Assembly: GCA_020845635.1 (NCBI GenBank)
Contig: JADLFI010000030.1
Location: 1 to 54,677, forward strand
Source: Bacteroidia bacterium
GTDB lineage: Bacteria > Bacteroidota > Bacteroidia > UBA4408
DNA length: 54,677 nucleotides
Direction: 5' to 3'
Shown piece by piece: positions 8,813-18,733 of this stretch (the stretch's first letter is position 1; every line of letters begins with the position of its first letter). Under the pieces are notes generated by a model. That model had not been told where the DNA came from. It made no database searches and saw nothing but the letters and a program-made list of their open reading frames with translations. The translations under genes and the position numbers were made by a program.

Positions 8813-8842
8813 TGACAGATGGTTGTATTATATAATAAATAA

Positions 8843-10348
8843 TTATACTTCTTTTCGCATACGTGCAACAGGTATATCCAATTGTTCGCGGTATTTGGCA
8901 ACTGTTCTGCGAGCAATATTATATCCTTTTTCTTTTAATATTTTCGCAAGTTTATCATCGGTATATGGTTTATTCTTTTTTTCCGATTCAATAAGTTCTT
9001 GCAATATTTTCTTTATTTCTCTGGTCGAAATTTCTTCGCCTAAGTCATTCACTGACGATTCGCTAAACAGCTCTTTCAAAGCAATAGTACCAAATGATGT
9101 TTGAATATACTTACCATTAGTAACTCGCGAAACAGTAGATATATCAAGGTTTACAATATCAGCAATATTTTTCAGTATCATAGGTTTTAGTTTTGTAATA
9201 TCTCCTTCCTGAAAATAATCTTGTTGATACTCTAGAATAGTTTGCATAATAATCATGAGCGTAGAGTTACGCTGATTAATTGCATCTATAAACCATTTGG
9301 CTTTATCAATTTTATCTTTTACAAATTGAATAACTTCTTTTTTTTCTTTGCTGCTTAATTTAGATTTGGAATACTCTTCAAGCATGTCCTTATATCCACG
9401 ACTTACTCTTAGTTCTGGGGCATTCTTAGAATTTAAACTCAACTCCAGTTGGCCTTCATTATTCAACAATATAAAATCTGGGATAATATGCAGTATGCTT
9501 TTCTGCCCTTCGTTCATTGAGTTTCCGGGCTTGGGATTTAGTTTTAATATTTCGCCAATGGCGTCTTTAAACAATATATCATCTCCTTCTTCTACGCTTT
9601 CCAGATTAAGTCTTTTGGCTATTTTTTCATAATGCTTTTTACTAAACTCTTCCATGCTTTGCTCCACAATTTGAAGAGCTAACTTTACTACCGGATTATG
9701 GCCTTCGGAGTATTTTCTTTTCAACTGCAAGGTTAAACACTCTTGTAAATCGCGTGCTGCAACACCGGGCGGATCAAACTGTTGAATAACATGAAGCAGT
9801 CTTTCTACCTCCTCTTCGGTTGTATTTATGTTTAACTTAAATGCCAAATCATCAATGATAGCCGATAGTTCTCTTCGCATGTAGCCATCTCCATCTATAT
9901 TCCCTATAATAAATTCTGCAATTTGATATTGCTTATCATCTAATGCAACCAAACCTAATTGATTACTTAAAAGCTCATGAAAGCTAATACTGTTGCTTAT
10001 AGGTATTTCATGATGCTCGGTATCTTCTCCGCTGTTTTTTACATTTAATTTGTATGAGGGGATTTCATCATCATCTAAAAATTCATCTAAATTAAAATCT
10101 TCCCTACTTTGTTCATTATCTTCAAAACCTTCAATATCTTCGTTTTCCTGGTTGCTAAACTCATTATCACTATCCTCATTAAAATCATCTTCACTGCTTT
10201 CAATCTCTTCAAGGGCAGGATTCTCTTCAAGCTCTTCCTTAATACGTTGTTCTAAACCAATAGTAGGTATTTGCAACAATTTTACCAATTGTATTTGTTG
10301 CGGTGATAGTTTCTGTATTTGTTTTTGCAGTAACGATTGTCTTAACAT
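8843..10348 (-). CDS. rpoN: RNA polymerase sigma-54 factor
   Basis: A 501-residue sigma-54. The Gln/Leu-rich activator-interacting region is at 1-45, followed by an acidic linker at 48-105 (nearly all Asp/Glu/Ser/Asn). Next come the core-binding domain (about 110-310), a helix-turn-helix region with TVSRVTNGKYIQTSFG, and the RpoN box ARRTVAKYRE at 479-488. It directs transcription from -24/-12 promoters that need AAA+ activators; none is in the window. It lies 16 nt downstream of asnS and is presumably co-transcribed with it. Confidence 0.96.
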   Translation of the reverse strand: MLRQSLLQKQIQKLSPQQIQLVKLLQIPTIGLEQRIKEELEENPALEEIESSEDDFNEDSDNEFSNQENEDIEGFEDNEQSREDFNLDEFLDDDEIPSYKLNVKNSGEDTEHHEIPISNSISFHELLSNQLGLVALDDKQYQIAEFIIGNIDGDGYMRRELSAIIDDLAFKLNINTTEEEVERLLHVIQQFDPPGVAARDLQECLTLQLKRKYSEGHNPVVKLALQIVEQSMEEFSKKHYEKIAKRLNLESVEEGDDILFKDAIGEILKLNPKPGNSMNEGQKSILHIIPDFILLNNEGQLELSLNSKNAPELRVSRGYKDMLEEYSKSKLSSKEKKEVIQFVKDKIDKAKWFIDAINQRNSTLMIIMQTILEYQQDYFQEGDITKLKPMILKNIADIVNLDISTVSRVTNGKYIQTSFGTIALKELFSESSVNDLGEEISTREIKKILQELIESEKKNKPYTDDKLAKILKEKGYNIARRTVAKYREQLDIPVARMRKEV

Positions 10349-10364
10349 ACCACAAAGTTAATAA

Positions 10365-11756
10365 TTAAAATTCAGCATTCTTAGGGGTTCGCGGAAACGG
10401 AATAACATCTCGAATATTAGTCATCCCGGTAACAAACAACATTAAACGTTCAAACCCAAGCCCAAAGCCCGAATGTGGGCACGACCCAAATTTTCTGGTA
10501 TCTAAGTACCACCACAATTCATCTTCATCAACCCCCATTTCGGTAATACGTGCATATAGTTTATCATAATTATCTTCACGTTGCGAACCGCCAATAATCT
10601 CACCAATCCACGGGAACAAAACATCCATGGCACGCACCGTCTTCCCATCTTCATTTTGTTTCATGTAAAAGGCTTTTATTTGCTTAGGATAATTTGTCAG
10701 TATTACCGGTCCTCCAAAATGTGTTACCAAGTAATTTTCATGCTCTTTTTGTAAATCAGTACCCCACGATACTTTAAATTCAAACTCTTTATTGTTCTTC
10801 TCTAATATTTCAACCGCATCAGTATAAGTTAATCGTTTAAAAGTCTTGGCAGTTACGCTCTTTAGTCGTTCAATAAGTTCTTTATCATACATCTGATTTA
10901 AAAATTCCAAATCGTCTTTACAGTTCTCTAAAGCAAAGTTGATCAGATATTTCAACATTTCCTCAGCCAAATCCATATTGTCGTTAATATCATAAAAAGC
11001 CATTTCGGGTTCTATCATCCAAAATTCAGCCAAATGACGTGGAGTATTGCTGTTCTCTGCTCTGAAAGTTGGACCAAAGGTATATACATTGCCCAAAGCT
11101 AAAGCTCCCAGTTCGGCTTCAAGTTGCCCACTCACGGTTAAGTTGGTGGCTTTCCCAAAAAAGTCTTCCATGTAATTGATAGACCCATCATTGGTTCGTG
11201 GTGGATTTTCGAGTGATAAGGTGGTTACTTTAAACATTTCTCCTGCTCCTTCGGCATCACTGCCGGTAATAATTGGCGAGTGCATGTAGAAAAATCCTTT
11301 TTGATGAAAAAATTGGTGAATGGCAAATGCCATATTATGACGGATTCTGAATATTGCTCCAAAAGTATTGGTACGCGGGCGTAAATGCGCTATTTCACGT
11401 AAAAACTCCAAAGTGTGGCCTTTTTTCTGTAAAGGATACTTTTCCGGATCGCTATGCCCATACACTTCAATATTGTTACATTGTATTTCAACACTCTGGT
11501 TTTTTCCTTGCGAGTCAACTAATAACCCTTCGGCTCTTATACAGGCTCCTGTACTTATTTGCTCGCATATCACAAACGCATCAGTGCCCGCTGCTATAAC
11601 CAATTGAATATTTAATATGGTGCTTCCATCATTTAATGCAATAAAGTTAACATTTTTACTATTTCTTATGGTACGTACCCATCCTTTAACCACAACATTT
11701 TGTGGGGCTTTTACTTCTCCCTTTAATAAGCTCTTAATTGAAGTGTGTTCTATCAT
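10365..11756 (-). CDS. asnS: Asparaginyl-tRNA synthetase
   Basis: A 463-residue class II synthetase. The N-terminal OB-fold anticodon-binding domain (about 1-115) is followed by the class II catalytic core: motif 2 around [20 protein letters not shown] and motif 3 near the end ([16 protein letters not shown]). The C-terminal [16 protein letters not shown] is the signature of AsnRS as opposed to AspRS. It charges tRNA-Asn directly. It is the first gene of a leftward run that continues into rpoN. Confidence 0.96.
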   Translation of the reverse strand: MIEHTSIKSLLKGEVKAPQNVVVKGWVRTIRNSKNVNFIALNDGSTILNIQLVIAAGTDAFVICEQISTGACIRAEGLLVDSQGKNQSVEIQCNNIEVYGHSDPEKYPLQKKGHTLEFLREIAHLRPRTNTFGAIFRIRHNMAFAIHQFFHQKGFFYMHSPIITGSDAEGAGEMFKVTTLSLENPPRTNDGSINYMEDFFGKATNLTVSGQLEAELGALALGNVYTFGPTFRAENSNTPRHLAEFWMIEPEMAFYDINDNMDLAEEMLKYLINFALENCKDDLEFLNQMYDKELIERLKSVTAKTFKRLTYTDAVEILEKNNKEFEFKVSWGTDLQKEHENYLVTHFGGPVILTNYPKQIKAFYMKQNEDGKTVRAMDVLFPWIGEIIGGSQREDNYDKLYARITEMGVDEDELWWYLDTRKFGSCPHSGFGLGFERLMLFVTGMTNIRDVIPFPRTPKNAEF

Positions 11757-11971
11757 AAATTCCTTAATTCTTTTAATTTTTTAAGAACTACAAATTTCTA
11801 AAACTTTTGTTGAGAATAAAATTTATTTTTACTCTTCTTTCCTATCTTTAATATCACAAAAAATAGCTAACCTCAATAAATGCAACTATATATAGTAAAT
11901 TCGGTAAACATATCATCAATCAAATAAGTTTTAGTACGCAAAGTGTTTATTAAATAGTTCAATCTATTTTA

Positions 11972-11979
11972 TATTTTTG
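11972..11979 (+). promoter_or_regulatory. Sigma-A -7 box (TATTTTTG) for the PhnP-like gene
   Basis: The box reads TATTTTTG, a full TAnnTTTG match. It contains an in-frame TTG at 11977. That codon therefore cannot be translated, which supports the GTG start at 11992. Confidence 0.55.
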
Positions 11980-11991
11980 TTACTTCAATAC

Positions 11992-12762
11992 GTGTCAATC
12001 TTGAGAATTACTTTTTTAGGAACCGGAACTTCGCAAGGCATACCCTTAATTGCATGCAAATGCAATGTTTGCCAAAGTACCAACCTTAAAGATAAAAGAT
12101 TGCGCACCTCGGTAATGGTTGAAACGGATGATTTATGTATTGTAATTGACACAGGGCCCGATTTTAGACAGCAAATGCTTAGCCAAAAGGTTGAAAAGTT
12201 AGACGCGGTACTTTTTACCCACGAACATAAAGATCATACAGCCGGAATGGACGATGTTAGGGCTTTTAATTTTATTCAGAAAAAGCATATTGATATATAT
12301 GCTTCATTACGCGTTCAGGAAGCTATTAGAAGAGAGTTTTCGTATATTTTTTCTGATGAAAAATACCCGGGTATTCCTTTAATTAATTTACATACTATTA
12401 CTAACCAACCCTTTGTGATAAACAATACAAATATTACGCCTATACAAGTGTTGCATTACAAACTTCCCGTATTTGGTTTTAGAATAGGCGATTTTACCTA
12501 TATAACTGATGCCAATAAAATTAATGATGAGGAGAAAATGAAAATTAAAGGCTCAAAGGTATTGGTTTTAAATGCTCTTAGAAGAGAGCCTCATATTTCG
12601 CACTTTACGCTTAATGAGGCCATTGCTTTAGTAAATGAATTAAAGCCCGAGAAGGCATATTTTACACATATCAGTCACCAACTTGGATTACACCAAGATG
12701 TTTCGGCCGAGCTTCCGCAACATATTTTTTTGGCTTACGATGGTTTAAGCTTAGAGATTTAA
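11992..12762 (+). CDS. PhnP-like metallo-beta-lactamase-fold phosphodiesterase
   Basis: A 256-residue MBL-fold hydrolase. The metal site HxHxDH is H77, H79, D81 and H82 (in FTHEHKDH), with further His residues in HYKLP and in FTHISHQLG. The extra C22-x-C24-xx-C27 cluster (ACKCNVC) is the hallmark of the PhnP branch, which hydrolyses cyclic phosphates or phosphodiesters. No other phosphonate gene is adjacent, so the substrate is open. I chose GTG 11992 as start. The TTG five codons upstream is inside the promoter box, and the GTG sits right before the beta-strand ILRITFLGTGTS where family members begin. Confidence 0.85.
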   Translation: MSILRITFLGTGTSQGIPLIACKCNVCQSTNLKDKRLRTSVMVETDDLCIVIDTGPDFRQQMLSQKVEKLDAVLFTHEHKDHTAGMDDVRAFNFIQKKHIDIYASLRVQEAIRREFSYIFSDEKYPGIPLINLHTITNQPFVINNTNITPIQVLHYKLPVFGFRIGDFTYITDANKINDEEKMKIKGSKVLVLNALRREPHISHFTLNEAIALVNELKPEKAYFTHISHQLGLHQDVSAELPQHIFLAYDGLSLEI

Positions 12763-12787
12763 ATAATTACCTCCATTATACATAGCT

Positions 12788-13279
12788 CTATTCAAAAGAC
12801 TTTCTATAAATTAAAGCTACAGCATGGGCTGCAACACCTTCTTCGCGCCCTATAAATCCCATTTTTTCGTTGGTGGTCGCTTTTAATGATATTTGATTTT
12901 TTTCTATCCCAATAACCTCAGCCAAAGTACTTATCATTTGATCTAGAAGAGGCTTAATTTTGGGTTTTTCCAACACTAAGGTAACATCAATATTGCCAAT
13001 ATGGTAATGGTGTTTCTGCAATAAATAAACCACTTCGCGCAGCAATATTTTACTGTCAATTCCCTTAAATTTATTGTCTGTATCGGGAAAATGTTTACCA
13101 ATATCGCCTAAGGCTGCCGCTCCCAGCAAAGCATCGCAAATAGCATGAATAACCACATCAGCATCTGAGTGCCCAAAAGCACCTTTCTGATGCGGAACAG
13201 CAATACCCGATAACCAAAAGGGGTGATTTTCTTTTAGCTGATGTACATCAAAGCCAAACCCAATTCTAAAAGGATGCAT
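12788..13279 (-). CDS. ispF: 2-C-methyl-D-erythritol 2,4-cyclodiphosphate synthase
   Basis: A 163-residue MEP-pathway enzyme. Zinc ligands D11 and H13 are in GFDVHQL and H45 is in ADVVIHAI. The substrate loop GHSDAD (36-41) and the C-terminal LKATTNEKMGFIGREEG are present. It makes the cyclic diphosphate intermediate of isoprenoid synthesis from CDP-ME 2-phosphate. Its ATG overlaps the porV stop codon by one base (TAATG), so translation is coupled to porV. Confidence 0.96.
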   Translation of the reverse strand: MHPFRIGFGFDVHQLKENHPFWLSGIAVPHQKGAFGHSDADVVIHAICDALLGAAALGDIGKHFPDTDNKFKGIDSKILLREVVYLLQKHHYHIGNIDVTLVLEKPKIKPLLDQMISTLAEVIGIEKNQISLKATTNEKMGFIGREEGVAAHAVALIYRKSFE

Positions 13280-14517
13280 TAGTTATTGTTTTCTTTAACC
13301 GATCCGCTGCTTATGGCATCAAAGTTAAAGGTAAGCGTAAACCGTAAAGTATTTTGCAGTGGGTTTTGCGTAACGGTGGGTATTAAATAGGCAAAATCTA
13401 TTCCGAATACATTATAGCGCAATCCGGCACCTATATTAAAGTACTGCCTGTTTCCTTTTGATGGCGCTTCATGAAAATATCCGGTACGCAACGCAAATAA
13501 ATTATCGTACCAATATTCCATCCCTGCAGCCCACATCACTTCTCTAAGCTCTTCGGCAATTCCATCAGGTGCATCATAAAAAGATTGAACTACTCCGGCA
13601 ATAGGTCCTACGTTTGATGGCTTTCCGCTACTTAATACCAAGTTGCCGTCTGCTCCATAAATTGGGCTTCCTGTTGAGTCACGTGCTATTCGTGGAGGGG
13701 TAGGCACAAGAAGTTTATTAAAATCAACCATAAAGCAGATTTTATTGTAATCATCAAGCTCAAAAGTTATGCTATTTCCAATCTTTAAATTCTGCGGAAT
13801 AAAATCTCTTACGGCTGTTTCGCTATATGATATTTTAGAGCCTACGTTTGAAATATTTAATCCAAATGAATAGATGGTTTTTTTACCTCCCAAGGTTATA
13901 TCATTGTTTTGGTAATATGCTCCTATATCGGCAGCCACTGCTTGTCCGGGCTTGGTATTGGCGCCCGCAACATTAATACCGCTGGTTAAGTTGGAGTAAA
14001 CGTAGCGCAAAGCCAAAGAAGTGCTAAATCTGGAGCTTAGTTTACGGGCATAACCTAAATCAACCGAAAATTCATTTGGCCTGAACTGTCCAATAGTTTG
14101 TCCGTTTACATCTGTAAATGTAATATCTCCTAAAGAAAAATAACGTAACGAGCCGGCTATAGCTTGATTTTTATCTAATTTGTAATATCCGCTCAAGTAC
14201 GAAAAATTAATATCGGGCACTAAACGTCTTAGCCAAGGTGTGTAGTTTAAGGCAAATCCGGTCTTTTTTTCAATAAAGGCGTATTTTGCTGCATTCCAGT
14301 GCATAGAGTTTACATCAGGGCTTGATGCTACACCACAGTCACCCATTCCTCCCGCACGGGAGTCAGGCCCTATAGATAAAAAAGGAACCGAAGTAGTAAT
14401 AGTGTTTAAACTTACCTCCTGACCTGTTAATGATGACTTTTTTTGTGCCAAGCTTACTTTCCCCGAAGCAAGAATTGCAAAAACATATATACAGGTTACC
14501 CAATTGCTATTTTTCAT
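13279..14517 (-). CDS. porV: T9SS outer-membrane protein PorV
   Basis: A 412-residue FadL-like outer-membrane barrel. The signal peptide is residues 1-24 (ending SLAQ). The PorV signature FLSIGPDSRAGGMGDCGVAS is near residues 47-66, followed by NSMHWNAAKYA and Gly/aromatic-rich strands to the C-terminal LRFTLTFNF. PorV shuttles type IX substrates from the secretion pore to PorU, which removes the sorting domain. It lies 47 nt downstream of porU. I chose ATG 14517 because the eight codons upstream precede the signal peptide. Confidence 0.93.
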   Translation of the reverse strand: MKNSNWVTCIYVFAILASGKVSLAQKKSSLTGQEVSLNTITTSVPFLSIGPDSRAGGMGDCGVASSPDVNSMHWNAAKYAFIEKKTGFALNYTPWLRRLVPDINFSYLSGYYKLDKNQAIAGSLRYFSLGDITFTDVNGQTIGQFRPNEFSVDLGYARKLSSRFSTSLALRYVYSNLTSGINVAGANTKPGQAVAADIGAYYQNNDITLGGKKTIYSFGLNISNVGSKISYSETAVRDFIPQNLKIGNSITFELDDYNKICFMVDFNKLLVPTPPRIARDSTGSPIYGADGNLVLSSGKPSNVGPIAGVVQSFYDAPDGIAEELREVMWAAGMEYWYDNLFALRTGYFHEAPSKGNRQYFNIGAGLRYNVFGIDFAYLIPTVTQNPLQNTLRFTLTFNFDAISSGSVKENNN

Positions 14518-14564
14518 TATTTTACGACTAAAAGATTGCAAATTTATAAATTTATATTTGATTA

Positions 14565-17500
14565 TTATTTCAAAACTACTAATTTTTCATACTTGTCTGC
14601 CCATGTACCGTCAGCAGCCGATACTTTTAAGCGATAAACATATACCCCCCGTCCAATTTTATCTCCAAAATCATCTAAACCATCCCAGGTAATACTTTCC
14701 GACCTAAAACCTTCACATCTAACCAAAGATTCTAATGTTTTGATGAGTTTGCCCGATACGGTAAATATTTGAATACTTACATTTAAAGTTTCGCAAGGTT
14801 TGTTATGCTCAAACATAAACTTGGTATAAGTGGTAAATGGGTTAGGATAGTTAAATACATGTTGCAGTGCAAGCTTAGAAGAGCTTGAAACTACAAAGTC
14901 TGTAGAAGCAATATTGGAATTGTTATAAACATCCCAGGCTTTTAAAGTTAGGGTATGCCTGCCTTCACTTAATTTACTGAATGGGTACCTTACCCTGCCA
15001 CTTTGATAAGAATTCAAATCTGATTGATAATAATCATTTACAATAACAGATTTTTCGGTGTTTTCATCTAGAATAGCTATTAAGTCATGGCCTATACCGT
15101 TACCAATCGTGTTAATTCCATTCTCATCAAACAATACCCCCAGCAAATCGGGATTTTCGTTGGTTATACTTCCCGATATAAAGTTTTCATCATTCATGTA
15201 CAAATCAATTTTTGGCCCTTCATTGTCAATAGCGGCATTATTGTTGGTTCCTCCCACAATAAAGTTTTCGTTATATCCATTGGCATCTTGTACTCCGTTA
15301 GCAGCATAATAACTTATGCGTCCAATACCATACGAGTAATCAATATCTTTTGGGGTAATAAACGTAAACGAGAACTCCCCATTAACCACACTGGCTTTGC
15401 CCCTGTAAATAATACCCTTACGCATGTTGAAAACTGCCGGCACAGAGCTTTGAGGGTCATTAGCCAAGGTTCTCAGTTTTGATTCTTTGTCGTAAACCGT
15501 TGGATAAATTATACCATTAAAGTCGGTAAGCTTTACTCCCGACTGATTGGTTAAATAACCGCTAACTGTAATTTTTGATAAAGCTTTTAAGGTGTCGCCA
15601 TTAAATGTTACAGGTTTGTTGTTTATACTTTGCGTGTAAACCTTATACGTTGGAAAATTCATTCTAACTGCCGGATCGCAAAGTAAAGAAAAGTTACGGT
15701 GGTTAGATTCTCCGGTACTGTTGCTTGCCGTAATATTCTTGGTTATTGTAGCAATATCGCCCACACGGGGATATAGCTTTGTAACAGAATCGGGTATAAA
15801 TACATTCTTAAAAAAGTTTCTGTTTATAGTTTCGTTAAAATTAGAATAGGCCAAACGAGTAGTAGTCAACAATCCTAAGCCTCCCCCATTAGGTCTTAAT
15901 ATTACTTCCTCTCCGGCAGAGGTTCGGGCAGGATCGTCAAAACGGCTAAACTCGCAGGTGGCAGTAACAAATAGCGGCAAACGATTGGCATTGTTCCACG
16001 ATTCAATATCTTTAAGCTCTAAAATTCTCTCCTGTGCCCAACCTGTTTCGCCTCCATGTCCTATATAATTAATTATTAAGGCTCCTCTGTTTACTCTTTG
16101 GTTAATGGCTAAATTCACATCAGGATATCTGGCTCCTCCGGCAGCCGATTGTTGCTTAAAGGCATCAATATATATTTTATCAATATTATATTCATGATAA
16201 GTGGTATCAACATAAGTAACCAAACGCTCTGTTTGCGAAAAGTGTAAATTATTATCCTCATCATCAGCAACAAAACACAATACGTTTCGCCAATCGCCAC
16301 TCGAAAAAGAGCCTGCCGTACCACAAAACGAAGGGTTAGCAGACTCAATTGGTTGTGGTTGCATATATGCTTCAATTTTATCAACTACGGCTTTGGCTTC
16401 TTCTTTGGTTTTAACAGGAATTCTTCCAACAGCAATATCCATCTGCTCTCTTAAGCCATCGCCCTCATTTTCATCTAACAACCCAAAATAATCATCAGAT
16501 ACATAAGAACTAATATATGATGTTCCGTTGGTTGACTCGTAACATACCACAAAATTAGTATTCCCCACGGTGCTTCTGCCACGATTACGATATGAAGCAT
16601 CGCCCATTAATAATAAATACTTAGGCATTTCCTGAGCATTGCTTGCCCTGTCGTAAAACATTTTTACAAATTGTTTAATAGCAGTAGCATCTTGATTCCC
16701 ACTCGAAAATTCATTGTAAATTTCTTGTGGTGTAACAATAAGTGTTTTTAGTCCGTCATTCTCAAAATGCAAGGCGGCTAACCTCTGCGACTCGCTGTAA
16801 AACAATGAGTGTGTAACAATAATCATATCATAGAAACCCAAGCCATGTAAGTTTTGATTATTTACGGAGCCAAACAAATATGGTTCTTTTATGGCATTAC
16901 TTCCTAAATTAAAGGCATAATATTGAAATACGGTATCGGCATGAGCTTTAAAAGAAAATGTATTGTCAATTAAAAGCCCATCAATTTGATTTATATTTTG
17001 TAAATCTGAAATATTCCAAACAATGGTGTGGTTAGTTGCATCGGTAATATTAAACTCGGCTATTTGCCCTGCACCAACCGACATAAAATCTCTAAATCCC
17101 AATTCGTTACCCGCCATTTTTAATTGTCTGCGTACGCGCATCTCTATATAATCTAATAAACCGTAGCCACTATTATATGAGGGCGATTTGTTAAACTTTA
17201 CTTCTACACTAAGTTGAGAAGCATTAGGAGTAAATTGCTCACAAACAGAGGCTATTGTAACCGGGTCGGCATAATATGGCGATAAAGCAACCGGAGGTGG
17301 GGTAAGCCCAATGGTAGAGCTGCCGCATTTAATGGTAAAATTTGCCGAAGGATTTGAGCGTGCTCCAACTTGTACATTAATATAAGCCGGGCTGCTATAT
17401 TCAATGTTAGGAAAATTAAATGGAAATGTATAGGAAGTAACAACATCAAAGTTTTCTCCAAACCACTGTCTTCCGCTTTTTACCACATTAATTGCCTCGT

Positions 17501-18527
17501 TTTCATAAAATGCAAAATCATCAAATGTCGAAACCGTAGTGGTGGCATTCTGTGCTAATGAACTTTGTAGGGGGATTCTTTTACCTACTGCACCTTCTAC
17601 ATTTATAAAGTAATAACTGGTATCAGTATAATCGTTCAAAGTGTGTTTAAGTTGTAGGCAGTTGGTACTGTTTACCCAACGGTGTGGTGCTTTTCCATAA
17701 AAAAGTACAAAATCTGTTTGGTCAAATTTACCATCACTCTCCCCTTCTATATAAACGGCACATTCGGGCAAATCATCAAAACGCGGAATGTTATTTTGGA
17801 AAGGTAATTGTTCGCCACCACTACCATAAACTTTTATTTGGCGTGGGTCAATATCATCAACCATTACCCCAAGCTTTTTCATAAGATTATAATCTAATTT
17901 ATACACCCCATCTTTGGTAACTCCTACTTTAAACCACACTCCTGTATTTAAAACCGACTCCTGCGCATATACATGTGCTCGGTTACGATAATTGTTCTCA
18001 TCTGTGGTTGTTGGAATTACACGAATATCAAAAGCTATTAACTTTTCTATTTTTCCGTTAACCGGATGCTTGCGTAAGGGAACAAAATCAAAGATAAGCG
18101 AGGCTTTTTTCTTTAAATAAATCAAGGCAGTATTTACCTCAACCTTAGAGCCAATATTTTGATATTTAGAGGCAATGCTGTTTTCCTCCGGACTAAGTTC
18201 GCTAAATAGCGTATTTATTAATTCTACCTTTCCATTTAATGCTCCTGCCGGAAGCTTTGTTTGGGCAGAAAAATAAGGTAATCCGTCATTTACGGCATAT
18301 CTAACATCTTCAAAATTTAGATTTGTTTGTATATTCTCTTCTGTTTTTGTAACTGTAGGTGCTAACCACAATATTTTATACGCCTGTGATAGTTCAGATG
18401 TTGCAACACTTGCCACGGTTGGCGCATTTATATTTGTGCTTTCTTTTTTTACTTGTGCAAACGTTTCAATAGCGGCTAACGTAACACAAAGTAAAGTTAG
18501 AATAAAAATATTTTTCTTTAACGGCAT
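14565..18527 (-). CDS. porU: T9SS C-terminal signal peptidase/sortase PorU
   Basis: A 1320-residue secreted gingipain-like (C25) cysteine peptidase. The signal peptide is residues 1-24. A large N-terminal region leads to the peptidase core with H824 (in NYIGHGGETGW) and C858 (in TATCEFSRFDD), spaced as in known PorU. A C-terminal Ig/sorting-domain-like module (about 1235-1320, FNYPNPFTTYTKFMFEH ... GRGVYVYRL) follows. PorU cleaves the C-terminal domain of T9SS cargo and transfers it to the lipid anchor at the cell surface. The adjacent porV encodes its partner. The gene is divergent from the porP/sprF-gldJ genes. Confidence 0.95.
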   Translation of the reverse strand: MPLKKNIFILTLLCVTLAAIETFAQVKKESTNINAPTVASVATSELSQAYKILWLAPTVTKTEENIQTNLNFEDVRYAVNDGLPYFSAQTKLPAGALNGKVELINTLFSELSPEENSIASKYQNIGSKVEVNTALIYLKKKASLIFDFVPLRKHPVNGKIEKLIAFDIRVIPTTTDENNYRNRAHVYAQESVLNTGVWFKVGVTKDGVYKLDYNLMKKLGVMVDDIDPRQIKVYGSGGEQLPFQNNIPRFDDLPECAVYIEGESDGKFDQTDFVLFYGKAPHRWVNSTNCLQLKHTLNDYTDTSYYFINVEGAVGKRIPLQSSLAQNATTTVSTFDDFAFYENEAINVVKSGRQWFGENFDVVTSYTFPFNFPNIEYSSPAYINVQVGARSNPSANFTIKCGSSTIGLTPPPVALSPYYADPVTIASVCEQFTPNASQLSVEVKFNKSPSYNSGYGLLDYIEMRVRRQLKMAGNELGFRDFMSVGAGQIAEFNITDATNHTIVWNISDLQNINQIDGLLIDNTFSFKAHADTVFQYYAFNLGSNAIKEPYLFGSVNNQNLHGLGFYDMIIVTHSLFYSESQRLAALHFENDGLKTLIVTPQEIYNEFSSGNQDATAIKQFVKMFYDRASNAQEMPKYLLLMGDASYRNRGRSTVGNTNFVVCYESTNGTSYISSYVSDDYFGLLDENEGDGLREQMDIAVGRIPVKTKEEAKAVVDKIEAYMQPQPIESANPSFCGTAGSFSSGDWRNVLCFVADDEDNNLHFSQTERLVTYVDTTYHEYNIDKIYIDAFKQQSAAGGARYPDVNLAINQRVNRGALIINYIGHGGETGWAQERILELKDIESWNNANRLPLFVTATCEFSRFDDPARTSAGEEVILRPNGGGLGLLTTTRLAYSNFNETINRNFFKNVFIPDSVTKLYPRVGDIATITKNITASNSTGESNHRNFSLLCDPAVRMNFPTYKVYTQSINNKPVTFNGDTLKALSKITVSGYLTNQSGVKLTDFNGIIYPTVYDKESKLRTLANDPQSSVPAVFNMRKGIIYRGKASVVNGEFSFTFITPKDIDYSYGIGRISYYAANGVQDANGYNENFIVGGTNNNAAIDNEGPKIDLYMNDENFISGSITNENPDLLGVLFDENGINTIGNGIGHDLIAILDENTEKSVIVNDYYQSDLNSYQSGRVRYPFSKLSEGRHTLTLKAWDVYNNSNIASTDFVVSSSSKLALQHVFNYPNPFTTYTKFMFEHNKPCETLNVSIQIFTVSGKLIKTLESLVRCEGFRSESITWDGLDDFGDKIGRGVYVYRLKVSAADGTWADKYEKLVVLK

Positions 18528-18733
18528 AATAAAATTAAGTATATATTACTTTTTTTAATAAAAGAAAGCAAATATTGAAGAAAATATTGACTAATGAACG
18601 AAAAAAATAGAATATTATTGTATTAGCTGCTGCTGCTTTATTTGTTAAAATAGTTTGAAAATTAAAAAAAAACGAGGTGTTTGTAACTTTTTATAAAAAA
18701 TATATGTATAATTGTAACTTTAATTATTTAAGA
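18528..18733. other. Divergent promoter region between porU and porP/sprF
   Basis: A 206-base AT-rich spacer separates the two T9SS transcription units. It holds a rightward promoter candidate at 18680-18714. No clear leftward TAnnTTTG box for porU could be picked. Confidence 0.5.
18680..18714 (+). promoter_or_regulatory. Candidate sigma-A promoter for porP/sprF-gldJ
   Basis: TTTG at 18680-18683 and TATAATTG (one mismatch to TAnnTTTG) at 18707-18714, 23 nt apart. The ATG at 18734 lies 20 nt downstream. An upstream in-frame TTG at 18677 would be before the promoter and is discounted. Confidence 0.45.
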